Source: Croceicoccus hydrothermalis
Lineage (GTDB): Bacteria; Pseudomonadota; Alphaproteobacteria; Sphingomonadales; Sphingomonadaceae
Assembly: GCF_022378335.1 (NCBI RefSeq)
Contig: NZ_JAIQCI010000011.1
Location: 46,287-110,286, forward strand
Direction of reading: 5' to 3'
Length of the DNA: 64,000 nt
Below the pieces are notes generated by a model, which saw nothing but the letters and a program-made list of their open reading frames with translations, searched no databases and had not been told where the DNA came from. Below, in pieces: positions 43,201 through 51,188 of the stretch. The number at the start of each line of letters is the position of its first letter. The stretch's first letter is position 1. Both the position numbers and the translations under genes were made by a program.

Positions 43201-44495
43201 GCCTTGGTCGGACCCATCGAACGCATCAGGCCACGACACCTCTGTTCCGACCCGTCACCACCGACTGCAAGGGCGAATTGCGCTTCACCAGCACCATCGC
43301 CCGAAGGTTGGACAGTCTCGGGGCGCTCACGCGCGGCCAACGGCAGACTGGCGGACAAAACCTGTTCGATCCCGCTGACAACCTCGAAAGCGAGTATGCC
43401 AAGGCCGCGCTCGTGACCTGGTTCGGCCTGCTGGCAGACGGGAAGCTCAAGAGCACGACCATGCTGGATTTCGAGAGGCGCTCCGGGCTTAAACTAACCG
43501 AAGAGGGCGGGGTGCTCGTCGAAGAACTTCCACCCATCCAGCGATGGCTCAACCGCATACTGGCATTGCCAATCCACATGCAAAACGAGATCTTCGACGA
43601 GTTTCTCGGACTGGTCGAAGCGCGGGTCTCGGCCGCACGCGAAGCCGGCTCACTCGATGTCGGCGTCGAGACGATCCAGGTGGAGTCGGCAAGGATCACC
43701 AAGGATGTCATCCTACGCACCGATGAACGGACGGGAGCCACCTCGCATCTGCTGACGATCGAACTGGAATCCAAGCAAAAGCCGGTTGCGCTCGACCGCA
43801 TCCTCGAGATGCGCGAATGGGCCAAGTCGCCGAAACTGCTGGTCAATCGCAAGAGTGGTCGGGTGGCCTTGTGCGAAGACGCGCGCAGCTTCATGGAAGA
43901 CACCGGCGATCTCATCCCGCGCGTCGTCCTCAACCGCCCGGTCCGCCGCCAATACAAGCTGCTAGCTGACCTCTCCGAAACCGCTTGGGAAAGCTGCGAC
44001 GAGGCCGCCTTCCGTAAGCTCTGGCAGGCCGAAGTTACCGAAGCAGCCGCGCGCACAACAACCGAAACGATCCACCTGGCAACCGGCCTCCTGCTGCCGA
44101 TCTGGTCCTCGCTTCCGCGGGACTACATGGCGGTCAACCGCATCGTCGACAAAGACGGCTCCAGCTGGCTCGGCCGCCTCGTCCACGACAGCGACGTATC
44201 GGCGCTCCTGAGCAGCTTCGGCGTCGATTCAGAGTATATCCCGAGCGTTGCAGCAATTATCGCAGCGCTCGCGCAGAACCGCTCGACCACGCTCCGACGG
44301 CCATTCCCAATCACGATCAAGCGATCGCTTGTAGCCGGCGAACACCGGATCGAGCTTGCGGGCGAGCTCGGCACGCAGCTAGCGTGGTTGAAAAGCCTCG
44401 GCTGCTTTACCGAGATCATCCAGTACAAGACACGCATCTTCGCCCCGGCCACGCGAGCGGAAGCCATCTTGGCCGCGCTGCTCGCAGTTGGCTGA
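40284..44495 (+). CDS. Methyltransferase fused to strawberry-notch-type helicase
   Basis: 1403 residues from a GTG with GAGGAG upstream. Residues 105-290 are a DNA adenine methylase with LEPSAGHGIL (128-137) and NPPF (193-196). Residues 400-1050 are a strawberry-notch superfamily 2 helicase: GDGTGAGKGRQIAG (467-480), DESHEMGG (574-581), LIFSDAGGTGRSYHASL, and GLGRTHRTHQ as motif VI. The last 350 residues are unassigned. Plasmids and phages often carry this fusion; proposed roles include antirestriction and DNA processing, none settled. It probably modifies and remodels plasmid DNA during establishment in a new host. Confidence 0.92.
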   Translation: MTDLFDHQATRLDAAIDCLAGQISKGELNKTFLHKTMRELHGAGSADGAWTQRGAFDLMEAALVRHLTSAAKPTGLGDIEAFSQIMQALPTQTVRSETQIRYQQFSTPADLAALVAVLAQARQDDLVLEPSAGHGILAAVLPKVRTLHLNEIDPDRREKLAILFPQATLTGVDGAMLTSLLDETTRPSLIVMNPPFSRSEGRGVDQFAAIRHLRSAISKTSPRGRIVAIMPDWFTTSARMLKIYEETFANCTVRSSCRIDKCYQKQGTTVAVRLYVIDKIPGVTKPAVLARDTVQALAEELNVPPRSNPERKAPGAAAERPKPTLFRAMRSTPRPKVIAPRAVPTQEITAVAYDTLDRPRPLGEQKGVYLPYRPSRIDIANASTHPTPLVESVAMGSIPAPQPEYLPQLHARIVTEQRLSEAQLETVIYAGNAWSQFLPGLFKPDEKGVGLTLSEDGEAYRKGYFLGDGTGAGKGRQIAGCILDNWLAGRKRAIWVSKNEQLLEDARRDWEALGGMSADIQPLSAWKIDQSVPFRDGIVFVTYPTLRSQRQDATRLKQLLDWAGNDFEGVIAFDESHEMGGVAGGEGLKGAKNGSQQGIAGVLLQNHLPHARVLYASATGASDVNNLAYAVRLGLWGPETAFANREDFISQIRAGGIAAMELVSRDLKALGLYQSRALSFAGVEYEILKHELTPEQVSIYDAYAEAWAIIHQNMETALALTNVVDDLEGSTLNSGAKAAARSRFESCKQRFFNQVLLSMKLPSLIGAIDQHLADGKSVVIQLVSTAESILNRRLNSLSPEERANLELDLSPRENVIDYLERAFPTQQMKVFVDDTGAERSMPLYDDDGRPVHNQQALECKAALIEQLCAMPPIKPALDGLIEHYGTDAVAEVTGRTKRLICQSDGSQKLESRSSRTNQSETDQFMDGRKRILIFSDAGGTGRSYHASLKAKNQQQRVHFLLEPGWRADRAIQGLGRTHRTHQATTPLFRPVTTDCKGELRFTSTIARRLDSLGALTRGQRQTGGQNLFDPADNLESEYAKAALVTWFGLLADGKLKSTTMLDFERRSGLKLTEEGGVLVEELPPIQRWLNRILALPIHMQNEIFDEFLGLVEARVSAAREAGSLDVGVETIQVESARITKDVILRTDERTGATSHLLTIELESKQKPVALDRILEMREWAKSPKLLVNRKSGRVALCEDARSFMEDTGDLIPRVVLNRPVRRQYKLLADLSETAWESCDEAAFRKLWQAEVTEAAARTTTETIHLATGLLLPIWSSLPRDYMAVNRIVDKDGSSWLGRLVHDSDVSALLSSFGVDSEYIPSVAAIIAALAQNRSTTLRRPFPITIKRSLVAGEHRIELAGELGTQLAWLKSLGCFTEIIQYKTRIFAPATRAEAILAALLAVG

Positions 44496-44574
44496 CGACG
44501 AGGACATCAGCCGCCGACGAGCCGGCAGATCCCTTGGGGTCTGTCAGGAGAGCTTTACATGAGGAATCGGGGGC

Positions 44575-45693
44575 TCAAGCCCGCCCCCGCGCGCGGACGA
44601 AGCTTTTGCAGAAACCTTCCCAAGATTTGTAGAGGCTCGACCCACTCATACTTGCGAGCTTCGCCCCCATGGTCTTGCGGTATTCGCCGGCGATCAGATC
44701 CTTGTCCCAACCACCGCCATAATCGCTCACGATCGTAAGAAGTTGCTGATCGCTGCAGAAATGCAGACTGTCGCTCGGAAACGGCTTGGACCTATTCAGC
44801 TTCGGGGTCTTGTCTGCAATGATCTCCTCGACCGTACCGGCACGCCGTGCACGCCGTCCGACCTTCGGCCTGTCGAGCTCCTTTGCGGTCGCTTCCTGCT
44901 CAACAGGGTCTTTGGGATAAAACATCAGCGTGACGGCCTCGACCGGCCGTCCACGCCCGGAGCCGCGGATCTCCTCCCATTCGACAGTGAAATCGGCGAG
45001 CTGATCGATCTCAGCCTTCGATTTGACGAGAACATCCCGGCGCAGTTCGGCGAAGTTCTTGAAGCTGCCGTCAGCGACACCGAGCTTGCGACGCAACTCC
45101 TCTACCGAGAATTTCTTCACTCGGTTCTGCCGGTTAATAATGAGACAGCCGATGTCATACAAAGTGAGCGCATAGCGGGACTGCAAAGCAAGCATCACGC
45201 CCAGATTGACCCTGGCGTAATAATCCGACTTCTCGATCATCCGCTTGAAATTATCAGAAAACTCGAACTCGACGACGCTCATTCCGTCTTCGGAGATTTC
45301 TTCCACGCAGCTTGAGAGCAAAGACTGTGACATGACCGCTGGTTTGCCCTTGGCGGTCGTCGTCCTGATCCGAATGATGACGCGAAGCAGTTCATCCATT
45401 ACCGATTGAATTCGCTCGTTGCCCTTATGCGAACCGCGAATCTCTTTCTTGGTAATCGTGAATGTCTGATTGCGGCCGGCATCAGGGCCAGCCTTGCGCA
45501 ACATAAGCGCAAATGCCTTCCGGGCAGCTGCGCTCAGCGTTCCGGTTTCAAATTCAGATTCGACAAGCTCGCCCGGCTTGCTCACAAAATCGAGCTGACC
45601 GCGGCGAATCACGTCCGCCACTCGCAAGGTTCGGCTTAGCCCCTCCATCGCCGGGGCAAGTTCTAACTTTGCCAGTTCCGAATCGGTCTTCAT
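44575..45693 (-). CDS. Rep_3-family replication initiator
   Basis: 372 residues. Two winged-helix domains typical of Rep_3/RepB initiators: the first with LSAAARKAFALMLRKAG and FTITKKEIRGSHKGN, the second with RYALTLYDIGCLI and FSVEELRRKLGVADGSFKNF followed by ELRRDVLVKSKAEIDQ. Such proteins bind iterons as monomers to start replication and bind an inverted operator as dimers to repress themselves. Both site types are present upstream. Convergent with the methylase/helicase gene (79-bp gap). Rep_3 replicons are known for large sphingomonad plasmids. Confidence 0.92.
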   Translation of the reverse strand: MKTDSELAKLELAPAMEGLSRTLRVADVIRRGQLDFVSKPGELVESEFETGTLSAAARKAFALMLRKAGPDAGRNQTFTITKKEIRGSHKGNERIQSVMDELLRVIIRIRTTTAKGKPAVMSQSLLSSCVEEISEDGMSVVEFEFSDNFKRMIEKSDYYARVNLGVMLALQSRYALTLYDIGCLIINRQNRVKKFSVEELRRKLGVADGSFKNFAELRRDVLVKSKAEIDQLADFTVEWEEIRGSGRGRPVEAVTLMFYPKDPVEQEATAKELDRPKVGRRARRAGTVEEIIADKTPKLNRSKPFPSDSLHFCSDQQLLTIVSDYGGGWDKDLIAGEYRKTMGAKLASMSGSSLYKSWEGFCKSFVRARGRA

Positions 45694-45701
45694 GTGAGTT
45701 G

Positions 45702-45716
45702 CATAGCATTGCTATG
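45702..45716. promoter_or_regulatory. Palindrome upstream of the Rep_3 gene, likely autorepression operator
   Basis: CATAGCATTGCTATG has perfect 7-bp arms around one base, 8 bp before the initiator ATG. The flanks extend the symmetry (TGTGA on the left, TCACA on the right), and this TCACA/TGTGA resembles the CTCACATA end of the iterons, as expected if the same protein binds both. Confidence 0.6.
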
Positions 45717-45730
45717 TCACAATGAGAACT

Positions 45731-46610
45731 CCACCCCTATTGCTCACATAGACAGCCCCCAGATCCTCACAATAACTGACGGGCCCTTGGACCCCTGACG
45801 AGAGAGCGATACCGGCGGGCGCGGGAACGGCCCCCAATCCCTCACGTAAACACGCGTCAGTGGCGCAAAACGAGCGCTGTAGCCCCCGATCACACATGTA
45901 GTCGTCGGCTTACAGCTGATGGAGCAGGTCAAAGGGACTGCGAGGCGTCGCAATCAGGGTGCTTCTTTCACGTTCAAACACAGCCCCCGACGGCTCACAT
46001 AGACATTGAAAGCCAACTGACCCGCTGCCCCCAGTCCCTCATGTAAAGGAGATCGGCCTGAGAAACCGGCGCGAAGCACCGGTATTCTCACCATAAATGA
46101 TGGATTCGAAGGCCGCGCGGATCCCCCAACGCCTCACAGAGAAGAGGACCAAGGCGACAATCATTGGATGGAGCCCCCGAAAACTCACATAATCGGCGGC
46201 AATCAACTGCCCACAGGCAGCCCCCAACGGCTCATAGAAACGACAAAGGCTCTAAGGATCGCCTGTTAAACCGAGGATTCCTCACGAAGGCCGCGACCGT
46301 CCGACCGAACGCTGCCCCCAGGAACTCATATACACAGCCATTTCGCGACGACTTCTCGCTAAGCCCCCCGTTTCTCACATGAACATTCGGCTCTGAACTG
46401 TGGGCGAGCCCCCAATCGCTCACGTTAATGCAGAACATCGAGCGGGCAGATCGTAGCCCCAAATCCCTCACATAAAGCGTCAGATCAGGCGATACCCGGC
46501 CGCATCCCCAGTTCCTCATAGTGACCCCCTGTCGCTCAGGACAATGCCCCCGGTTTCACATGATGAAGCCCCCCGTTTCTCACGCTAAAGCCCCCCAACC
46601 CTCACGAAGA
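45731..46610. repeat. Iteron array of the Rep_3 origin (about 18 copies)
   Basis: About 18 direct repeats of consensus CCCCCRNNNNCTCACATA in one orientation. Clear copies begin near 45757, 45831, 45883, 45985, 46028, 46124, 46174, 46221, 46315, 46365, 46410, 46457, 46545, 46570 and 46592; weaker ones are near 45735, 46506 and 46525. The conserved halves are the C-tract and CTCACATA; the four bases between vary. Spacing is irregular (20-100 bp). No gene lies here. Replication probably starts beside the array, with the AT-richer stretch 46615-46678 as the candidate unwinding site. Confidence 0.88.
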
Positions 46611-46679
46611 GGGGGGTTAAACCATTGAGTCTACAAAGGATAATGAGCCCGAATCTTAGAATCTTGAATCATTGAAGCT

Positions 46680-46705
46680 CCCAAGCTGGCGCTTGGGCGT
46701 TTTTT
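46680..46705 (+). terminator. Rho-independent terminator beyond the iterons
   Basis: CCCAAGC-TGGC-GCTTGGG followed by CG and six T. It would stop plus-strand transcription leaving the origin region before the ParB-domain gene. Confidence 0.85.
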
Positions 46706-46780
46706 AATGAGATTCTTGAGAGACGATGGAGGCGATGCCTGCGCCAAGCATAACAGCACTGCGTAGATCAGGCCAACCAG

Positions 46781-46800
46781 AAGAGAGGAGGGGGAGGGGG
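46781..46800 (+). promoter_or_regulatory. Purine-rich leader motif, copy 3
   Basis: AAGAGAGGAGGGGGAGGGGG, 46 bp before the ParB-domain gene start. Shares at least 14 consecutive bases with copy 1. Confidence 0.6.
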
Positions 46801-46845
46801 AGTGATGGTCCGTCGAACTGGCGGGCAATCAGTAGGAGACTCCCC

Positions 46846-48945
46846 ATGCAAACCATCCCTCTCAACAAACTGGTCCTCAGTGACAGCAATGTACGCAAAA
46901 CCGTGTCCGCCGACGCCGACGAGCAGCTCTCGCATGACATCGAAGCGCACGGACTGCTTCAGAACCTCATTGTCACCAAAGCCAAGAAGCGCGGCACCTA
47001 CGCCGTCATCGCCGGCGGACGCCGCTTGCGCGCAATGGAACTCATCGTTGCCCGCGGTAGCTGGCCTCCCGACCAGGAGATTTCCTGCAAAGTGATCGAC
47101 GAGACCGCCGGTGACGCCTCCGAAGTCTCGCTGGCAGAGAACTTCCAGCGTCTCGCAATGTCACCTGCCGAGGAATGCCGCGCATTCCAGCACTTCATCA
47201 AGGAAGGCGATGATATCGCCGCTGTAGCCAAGCGGTTCGGACAAACCCAGCGCTTCATCGAGGGTCGGCTGCGCCTGGCCAATCTCGCAGAGCCAATCTT
47301 CGAAGCCTTGGCGAATGGCGACATTACCCTCGATATCGCCAAGGCGTACGCCGCCACCGACCAACATGAGGTCCAGCTGCGCGTCTACGAACAGACCCGC
47401 CATTCCTACCACATCAGTGCGGACGGCATCCGCCGCATGATCGCCGATGGCTCCATCCGTGGAAACGATCCGCTGGCGCTGCTCGTCGGCGAGGAAGCGT
47501 ACGTGGCAGCTGGCGGGCGGATTGAACGCGACCTGTTCAGCGATGCAGCCGATGATCGCTGGACGGATATTCCGATCGTACACGATCTCGTTGGCAAGAA
47601 GATGGAGGCCGAAGCCTCGCGACTGGCCGCAGAATTGGGCATCGGTTGCATTTGGCCCATCGCTGGCACCGCCAGCTGGAACGTGCGTCACGAGCTGAAC
47701 CTCAACCCGGTCCGGCTTCCCCCGGCTCCGGTCAGCCCCGAGGTGAAGAGCCGCATCCAGGCGATCGAAGAACGCATGGGCGCTATCAGCGACATTTTCG
47801 ACGACGACAGCGCTGAAGAGACAGCCGATATCGACGTCGACGCGCTCGAGCAGGAATATTCCACGCTTGAAGCCGAATACGAGGAACTGAGCCGTCCTGC
47901 CCGGGAACTGCCCGAGGAATGGAAACCCGAGGTCGGCCGTTTCCTGATCCTGTCGACCAAGGGTGAGATGATCCTCGAAAGCGACTACTTCAGCGAGAAG
48001 GATCTGCGCTTCGAAGCCGACGAGGAAGGCAATCTCACGGGCGGATCGTTCGAGAAACCGACGGCGCGCGGCAGCGACTCCCGCCCGAGCAAACCTGAAG
48101 CCGTAGCGCCAGGTGGCAAACCCGTCAGCGCGAAGCTGTTCGACGAACTGGCGGTTCAGCGGCGTAACATCCTTGCAGCCTCGCTCCTGGGCGATCCGGG
48201 TCTCGCGCTCGATCTTGCAATCTTCGCGCTTGCAGTCGGCACGGACAGCTACGAGCAGAAGGGCACGACGATCGCTGCAGGCCGGCCACACGATCCCGTT
48301 CTGGGGGATATCCCCCGAGGCGTGGCCGAAGATACGCTGAGCGAAGCCTACGACCATCTCGACAAGAGCTGGCAGGAAGCAGCCGATATCGTCACGCGCT
48401 TCCTGGCGTTCCGCTCGCTCGATGACGACGCGAAGGCAGCCTGGATCGCCTATGTCGTCGCAACCTCTCTCGAGGCGAAGAAGGGCTACAACTCGGAGTA
48501 TCACCCGATCCACGGGCTGCTCGGCTCGCTGCTCGACATCGACGTCGCCGCTCTATGGCGCCCAACATCCGAGAACTTCTTCGATCGGATCAACAAGTCC
48601 GCGTGCCTGGCGGCCTTGAAGGAAGTCGGCGGGAGCGAACTCGCCAACCGCTACGCGGCTTCCAAGAAGACCGAGCTCTCGAGCACCTGCCACAAACTGT
48701 TCGCCGGCGAGACCATTGTCGAAGAGGACATCAAGGAACGCGCTCTGGCCTGGGTTCCACCGGCCATGCGCTTCGAACCGCCCACGCAATCGGGTCCCGA
48801 CGACCTCGAAGAGGGGCCGGGCGAGGAAAACTTCGATGTGGACGGGCTTCCCGACGAGGACACTGCAGACGAGCCGGACGGTGACTGCGAAGTCTCGCCG
48901 GCCAACGACGAATTCGCCGACGAAGAAGCGGCGATCGAAGCCTGA
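46846..48945 (+). CDS. Large ParB/RepB-domain protein
   Basis: 699 residues from the ATG at 46846 (GGAG upstream). Residues 1-95 are a ParB N-terminal domain (DSNVRKTVSADADEQLSHDI, then VIAGGRRLRAMELI with the GGRR box that binds nucleotide in ParB). Residues 115-200 are the ParB/KorB helical DNA-binding region (LAENFQRLAMSPAEE, then VAKRFGQTQRFIEGRLRLA). The 450-residue C-terminal part, acidic and coiled, is much longer than in chromosomal ParB (about 300 in total). No parA is adjacent. Such long ParB-domain proteins are common plasmid backbone genes, possibly global regulators; a partition role is not certain. Confidence 0.87.
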   Translation: MQTIPLNKLVLSDSNVRKTVSADADEQLSHDIEAHGLLQNLIVTKAKKRGTYAVIAGGRRLRAMELIVARGSWPPDQEISCKVIDETAGDASEVSLAENFQRLAMSPAEECRAFQHFIKEGDDIAAVAKRFGQTQRFIEGRLRLANLAEPIFEALANGDITLDIAKAYAATDQHEVQLRVYEQTRHSYHISADGIRRMIADGSIRGNDPLALLVGEEAYVAAGGRIERDLFSDAADDRWTDIPIVHDLVGKKMEAEASRLAAELGIGCIWPIAGTASWNVRHELNLNPVRLPPAPVSPEVKSRIQAIEERMGAISDIFDDDSAEETADIDVDALEQEYSTLEAEYEELSRPARELPEEWKPEVGRFLILSTKGEMILESDYFSEKDLRFEADEEGNLTGGSFEKPTARGSDSRPSKPEAVAPGGKPVSAKLFDELAVQRRNILAASLLGDPGLALDLAIFALAVGTDSYEQKGTTIAAGRPHDPVLGDIPRGVAEDTLSEAYDHLDKSWQEAADIVTRFLAFRSLDDDAKAAWIAYVVATSLEAKKGYNSEYHPIHGLLGSLLDIDVAALWRPTSENFFDRINKSACLAALKEVGGSELANRYAASKKTELSSTCHKLFAGETIVEEDIKERALAWVPPAMRFEPPTQSGPDDLEEGPGEENFDVDGLPDEDTADEPDGDCEVSPANDEFADEEAAIEA

Positions 48946-48975
48946 CAACAGGCGAATCTCCTCCTGATGCAACCT

Positions 48976-49008
48976 TGGCCCGGGGCTCAGCTCCGGGCCA
49001 TTTCTTTT
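48976..49008 (+). terminator. Terminator/attenuator between the ParB-domain gene and ardC
   Basis: TGGCCCGG and CCGGGCCA (48976-49000) enclose a 9-base loop and are followed by TTTCTTTT. It stands 14 bp before the ardC start, close enough to serve as an attenuator. Confidence 0.75.
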
Positions 49009-49022
49009 GGAAAGGATCCGCT

Positions 49023-49961
49023 ATGCGAACGGGCCCCAAGCGCGATGTCGCGCAGGAAATCACCAATCTCATCATCTCCAAGATCGAGCAGGGCGTCATG
49101 CCCTGGCGCAGACCCTGGATCAAACTCGGCGGCGGCGGAGCGCCGCTGCGCGCGAACGGCGTGCGTTACACCGGTATCAACGCGCTGTATCTCTGGGCCG
49201 TGGCAGATTCGTTCGGTTATCGCTCGCGATACTGGATGACATACCGGCAGGCACAGGAGCTCGGAGCCCAAGTGCGGCGCGGCGAAAGCGCACAACCCAG
49301 CATCTATTTCAATTCGGTCCAGAAACCCGAAATCGACGAGAACAGCGGCGACGAGGCGACCAGGAGCATTCGCTTCATGCGCGCCTACTCCGTATTCAAC
49401 GCTTCGCAGATCGACGGCCTCCCGGAGCACTTCTATCCGGATCCGCTGCCGGTCACTCCGCCGACTCCATCGGAAAAACAGGCCGAAATCGATGCGTTTT
49501 TCGCCCCGATCCCAATCGACGTGCGGCACGGAGGCGACCGGGCCTTCTACGCACCGGGCGGCGATTTCGTACAGATGCCGCACAAGAGCAGCTTTGCTTC
49601 GAGCGATCACTACGCGGCGACCCTGGGACACGAACTGGGGCACTCCACAGGTGCACCAAGCCGCCTCGGCCGCGCATTCGGCAAACGCTTCGGCGATAAA
49701 GCCTATGCCTTCGAAGAACTCGTCGCTGAGCTGTGCAGCAGCCGGATTTGCTACGAATTGGGGCTTCCGACGGAATTGCACGACAGCCACGCAAGCTACA
49801 TCGACCACTGGCTGACGATCCTGAAGGCCGACAAGTCGGCAATCATCACAGCCGCTGCCAAAGCCGAACAAGCTTTTAACTTTCTCGCCGCATTCTCTGG
49901 ATACGGCGAGCAGGCCGAGGAGGCGACCGATGGGGCTCGCGCACTTCCAGCTTACGCTTAA
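49023..49961 (+). CDS. ardC: ArdC-type antirestriction protein
   Basis: 312 residues from the ATG at 49023 (GGAAAGGA upstream). The N-terminal ssDNA-binding domain has VAQEITNLIISKIEQGVMPWRRPW and ANGVRYTGINALYLW. The C-terminal zincin-like metalloprotease domain has LGHELGHSTG with the HExxH zinc site (203-207) and the downstream FEELVAEL. ArdC binds single-stranded DNA and shields plasmids from restriction on entry into a recipient. It overlaps the next small ORF by 32 bases. Confidence 0.93.
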   Translation: MRTGPKRDVAQEITNLIISKIEQGVMPWRRPWIKLGGGGAPLRANGVRYTGINALYLWAVADSFGYRSRYWMTYRQAQELGAQVRRGESAQPSIYFNSVQKPEIDENSGDEATRSIRFMRAYSVFNASQIDGLPEHFYPDPLPVTPPTPSEKQAEIDAFFAPIPIDVRHGGDRAFYAPGGDFVQMPHKSSFASSDHYAATLGHELGHSTGAPSRLGRAFGKRFGDKAYAFEELVAELCSSRICYELGLPTELHDSHASYIDHWLTILKADKSAIITAAAKAEQAFNFLAAFSGYGEQAEEATDGARALPAYA

Positions 49962-50403
49962 CGCGCACCCACGCAGTGTGCTGCGGCTCCTCCAGATCAC
50001 CGAGTATGACTTCCTTCGGCTCCATGCGAGCAGCGAAGACGCGGTTGTTTCTCAGGATCTTGCCAAGGTCCTCGTCGACGCCTTTCCCGGCCATGACGCC
50101 GAGACCGCGTTTGCAAAGATCTTCGGCGAGACATCCCCCGGTTGGGAGGTGCGAGAAGGGTCGGGAACCACGATTATTATCGAAACAGGGTGTGGCTACG
50201 GCATTTGTCGCCTCCTTGTTCGGATCCATGATCTGAGCCTGCTGCAACAAGCGTTCCGTCAACCGGTCCGCTCTAACCTCACATCCGGTCGCCGCTCGTG
50301 CGCGGCTGCACCACAATCCCGCTTGCGTCGGGTCTGGCTCAGGAAGACGGGACCAACCTTTTTGTCGGCGATCGAAGCCAATGGGGACCGACGGTCCGTC
50401 TAA
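49930..50403 (+). CDS. Hypothetical protein, possibly truncated by mobile DNA
   Basis: 157 residues in an ORF that starts inside the last 32 bases of ardC. The first 100 residues look like a folded small protein (LQITEYDFLRLHASSEDAVV, then AFAKIFGETSPGWEV). The last 40 are Arg/Ser-rich and lie next to the IS110 remnant, so the original C-terminus may be lost. No family recognised. Confidence 0.45.
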   Translation: MGLAHFQLTLNAHPRSVLRLLQITEYDFLRLHASSEDAVVSQDLAKVLVDAFPGHDAETAFAKIFGETSPGWEVREGSGTTIIIETGCGYGICRLLVRIHDLSLLQQAFRQPVRSNLTSGRRSCAAAPQSRLRRVWLRKTGPTFLSAIEANGDRRSV

Positions 50404-50453
50404 CCTGGATCCGGCAGGGGCACGCCCCGCAGGAACTCGTTATTTATACCTCG

Positions 50454-50953
50454 TCAGGCTGCCTTGAGGACTGCGCCTTTTGGCACGACGCCAGCCGAAC
50501 TGAACTGCCACAGCGCAATCAGCAGCTTACGGGCGAGAGCCACAATCATCACACGGCGGACGCGGCCACCGTTGGTTCGCACCCGCTCCTCATACCAGCG
50601 AGTCAGTTCTGATGCTGGCTGATGTCGCAGCCACAGCCACGCGACTTGGATCATCGTTACGCGCAGCCGTTTGTTGCCCGCCTTGGATACGCCTTGCTCG
50701 CGGTCCATCGCGCCACTTTGCCACGGCGACGGCGCCAGTCCTGCATAGCAGGCGACCTGTCGACGGTTACTGAAGCTGCGGAAGAATGCCTCGGCATAAA
50801 GCACGCTGGCGAACTCAGGGCCGATGCCGCGCAGTTGGAGCAGTCGAGCGGTGGCCGGCGCTGGATACTCTTCTGTCGCCGTGTCCGCCTCCGGCTCCAG
50901 CTCCAACATTGCATCGCGCTCTCGCTCAACCTCTTTGATAGCATCCGAACCAG
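50454..50953 (-). pseudogene. IS110-family transposase remnant (C-terminal part only)
   Basis: The open part (50454-50909, 151 residues) is the IS116/IS110/IS902 C-terminal domain: LLQLRGIGPEFASVLYAEAF, YAGLAPSPWQSG, GNKRLRVTMIQVAWLWL. The N-terminal DEDD catalytic domain is missing; upstream the frame runs into the end of the alpA pseudogene. The element is dead and marks a deletion or recombination endpoint. Confidence 0.82.
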
Positions 50954-51178
50954 CTACCAGAACTTGCGGCGCTTCCCTTCAAATCCGTCTTTCACTGTGT
51001 CGATCCACGCGACAATCTCATGCTCGCTCCAACGGGAGGCATAGGATGATATTTATAGGGGGGCCGAAAAACGCCCCTGGACGATCAGCCGATAGATCAT
51101 AGACTTTCCGAGGCCGACGCGCCGAGTGACCTCGGCAAGTTTCAAGAGCCGTTCGGGGGGATCGGTAAACTCTGCCAT
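50954..51178 (-). pseudogene. alpA-family regulator pseudogene with internal stop
   Basis: Not a continuous ORF. Reading from the ATG at 51178 gives RLLKLAEVTRRVGLGKSMIY and RLIVQGRFSAPL, then TAA, then in the same frame ISSYASRWSEHEIVAWIDT. That is the full AlpA/MerR-like excisionase helix-turn-helix with one in-frame stop near codon 42. AlpA proteins activate integrase or excision genes of integrative elements. It lies 10 bp after the DUF736 end, in an order common to sphingomonad mobile elements, and is joined to the IS110 remnant. Confidence 0.75.
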
Positions 51179-51188
51179 GTCATCCATC

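Noticed and set aside
45712..46519. Several minus-strand ORFs of 61-95 codons with repeated VRDWG-like peptides
   Set aside because: They arise from translating the iteron repeats and have no ribosome sites.
47161..48513. Minus-strand ORF (450 codons) opposite the ParB-domain gene
   Set aside because: Shadow frame of a clear ParB-domain protein.
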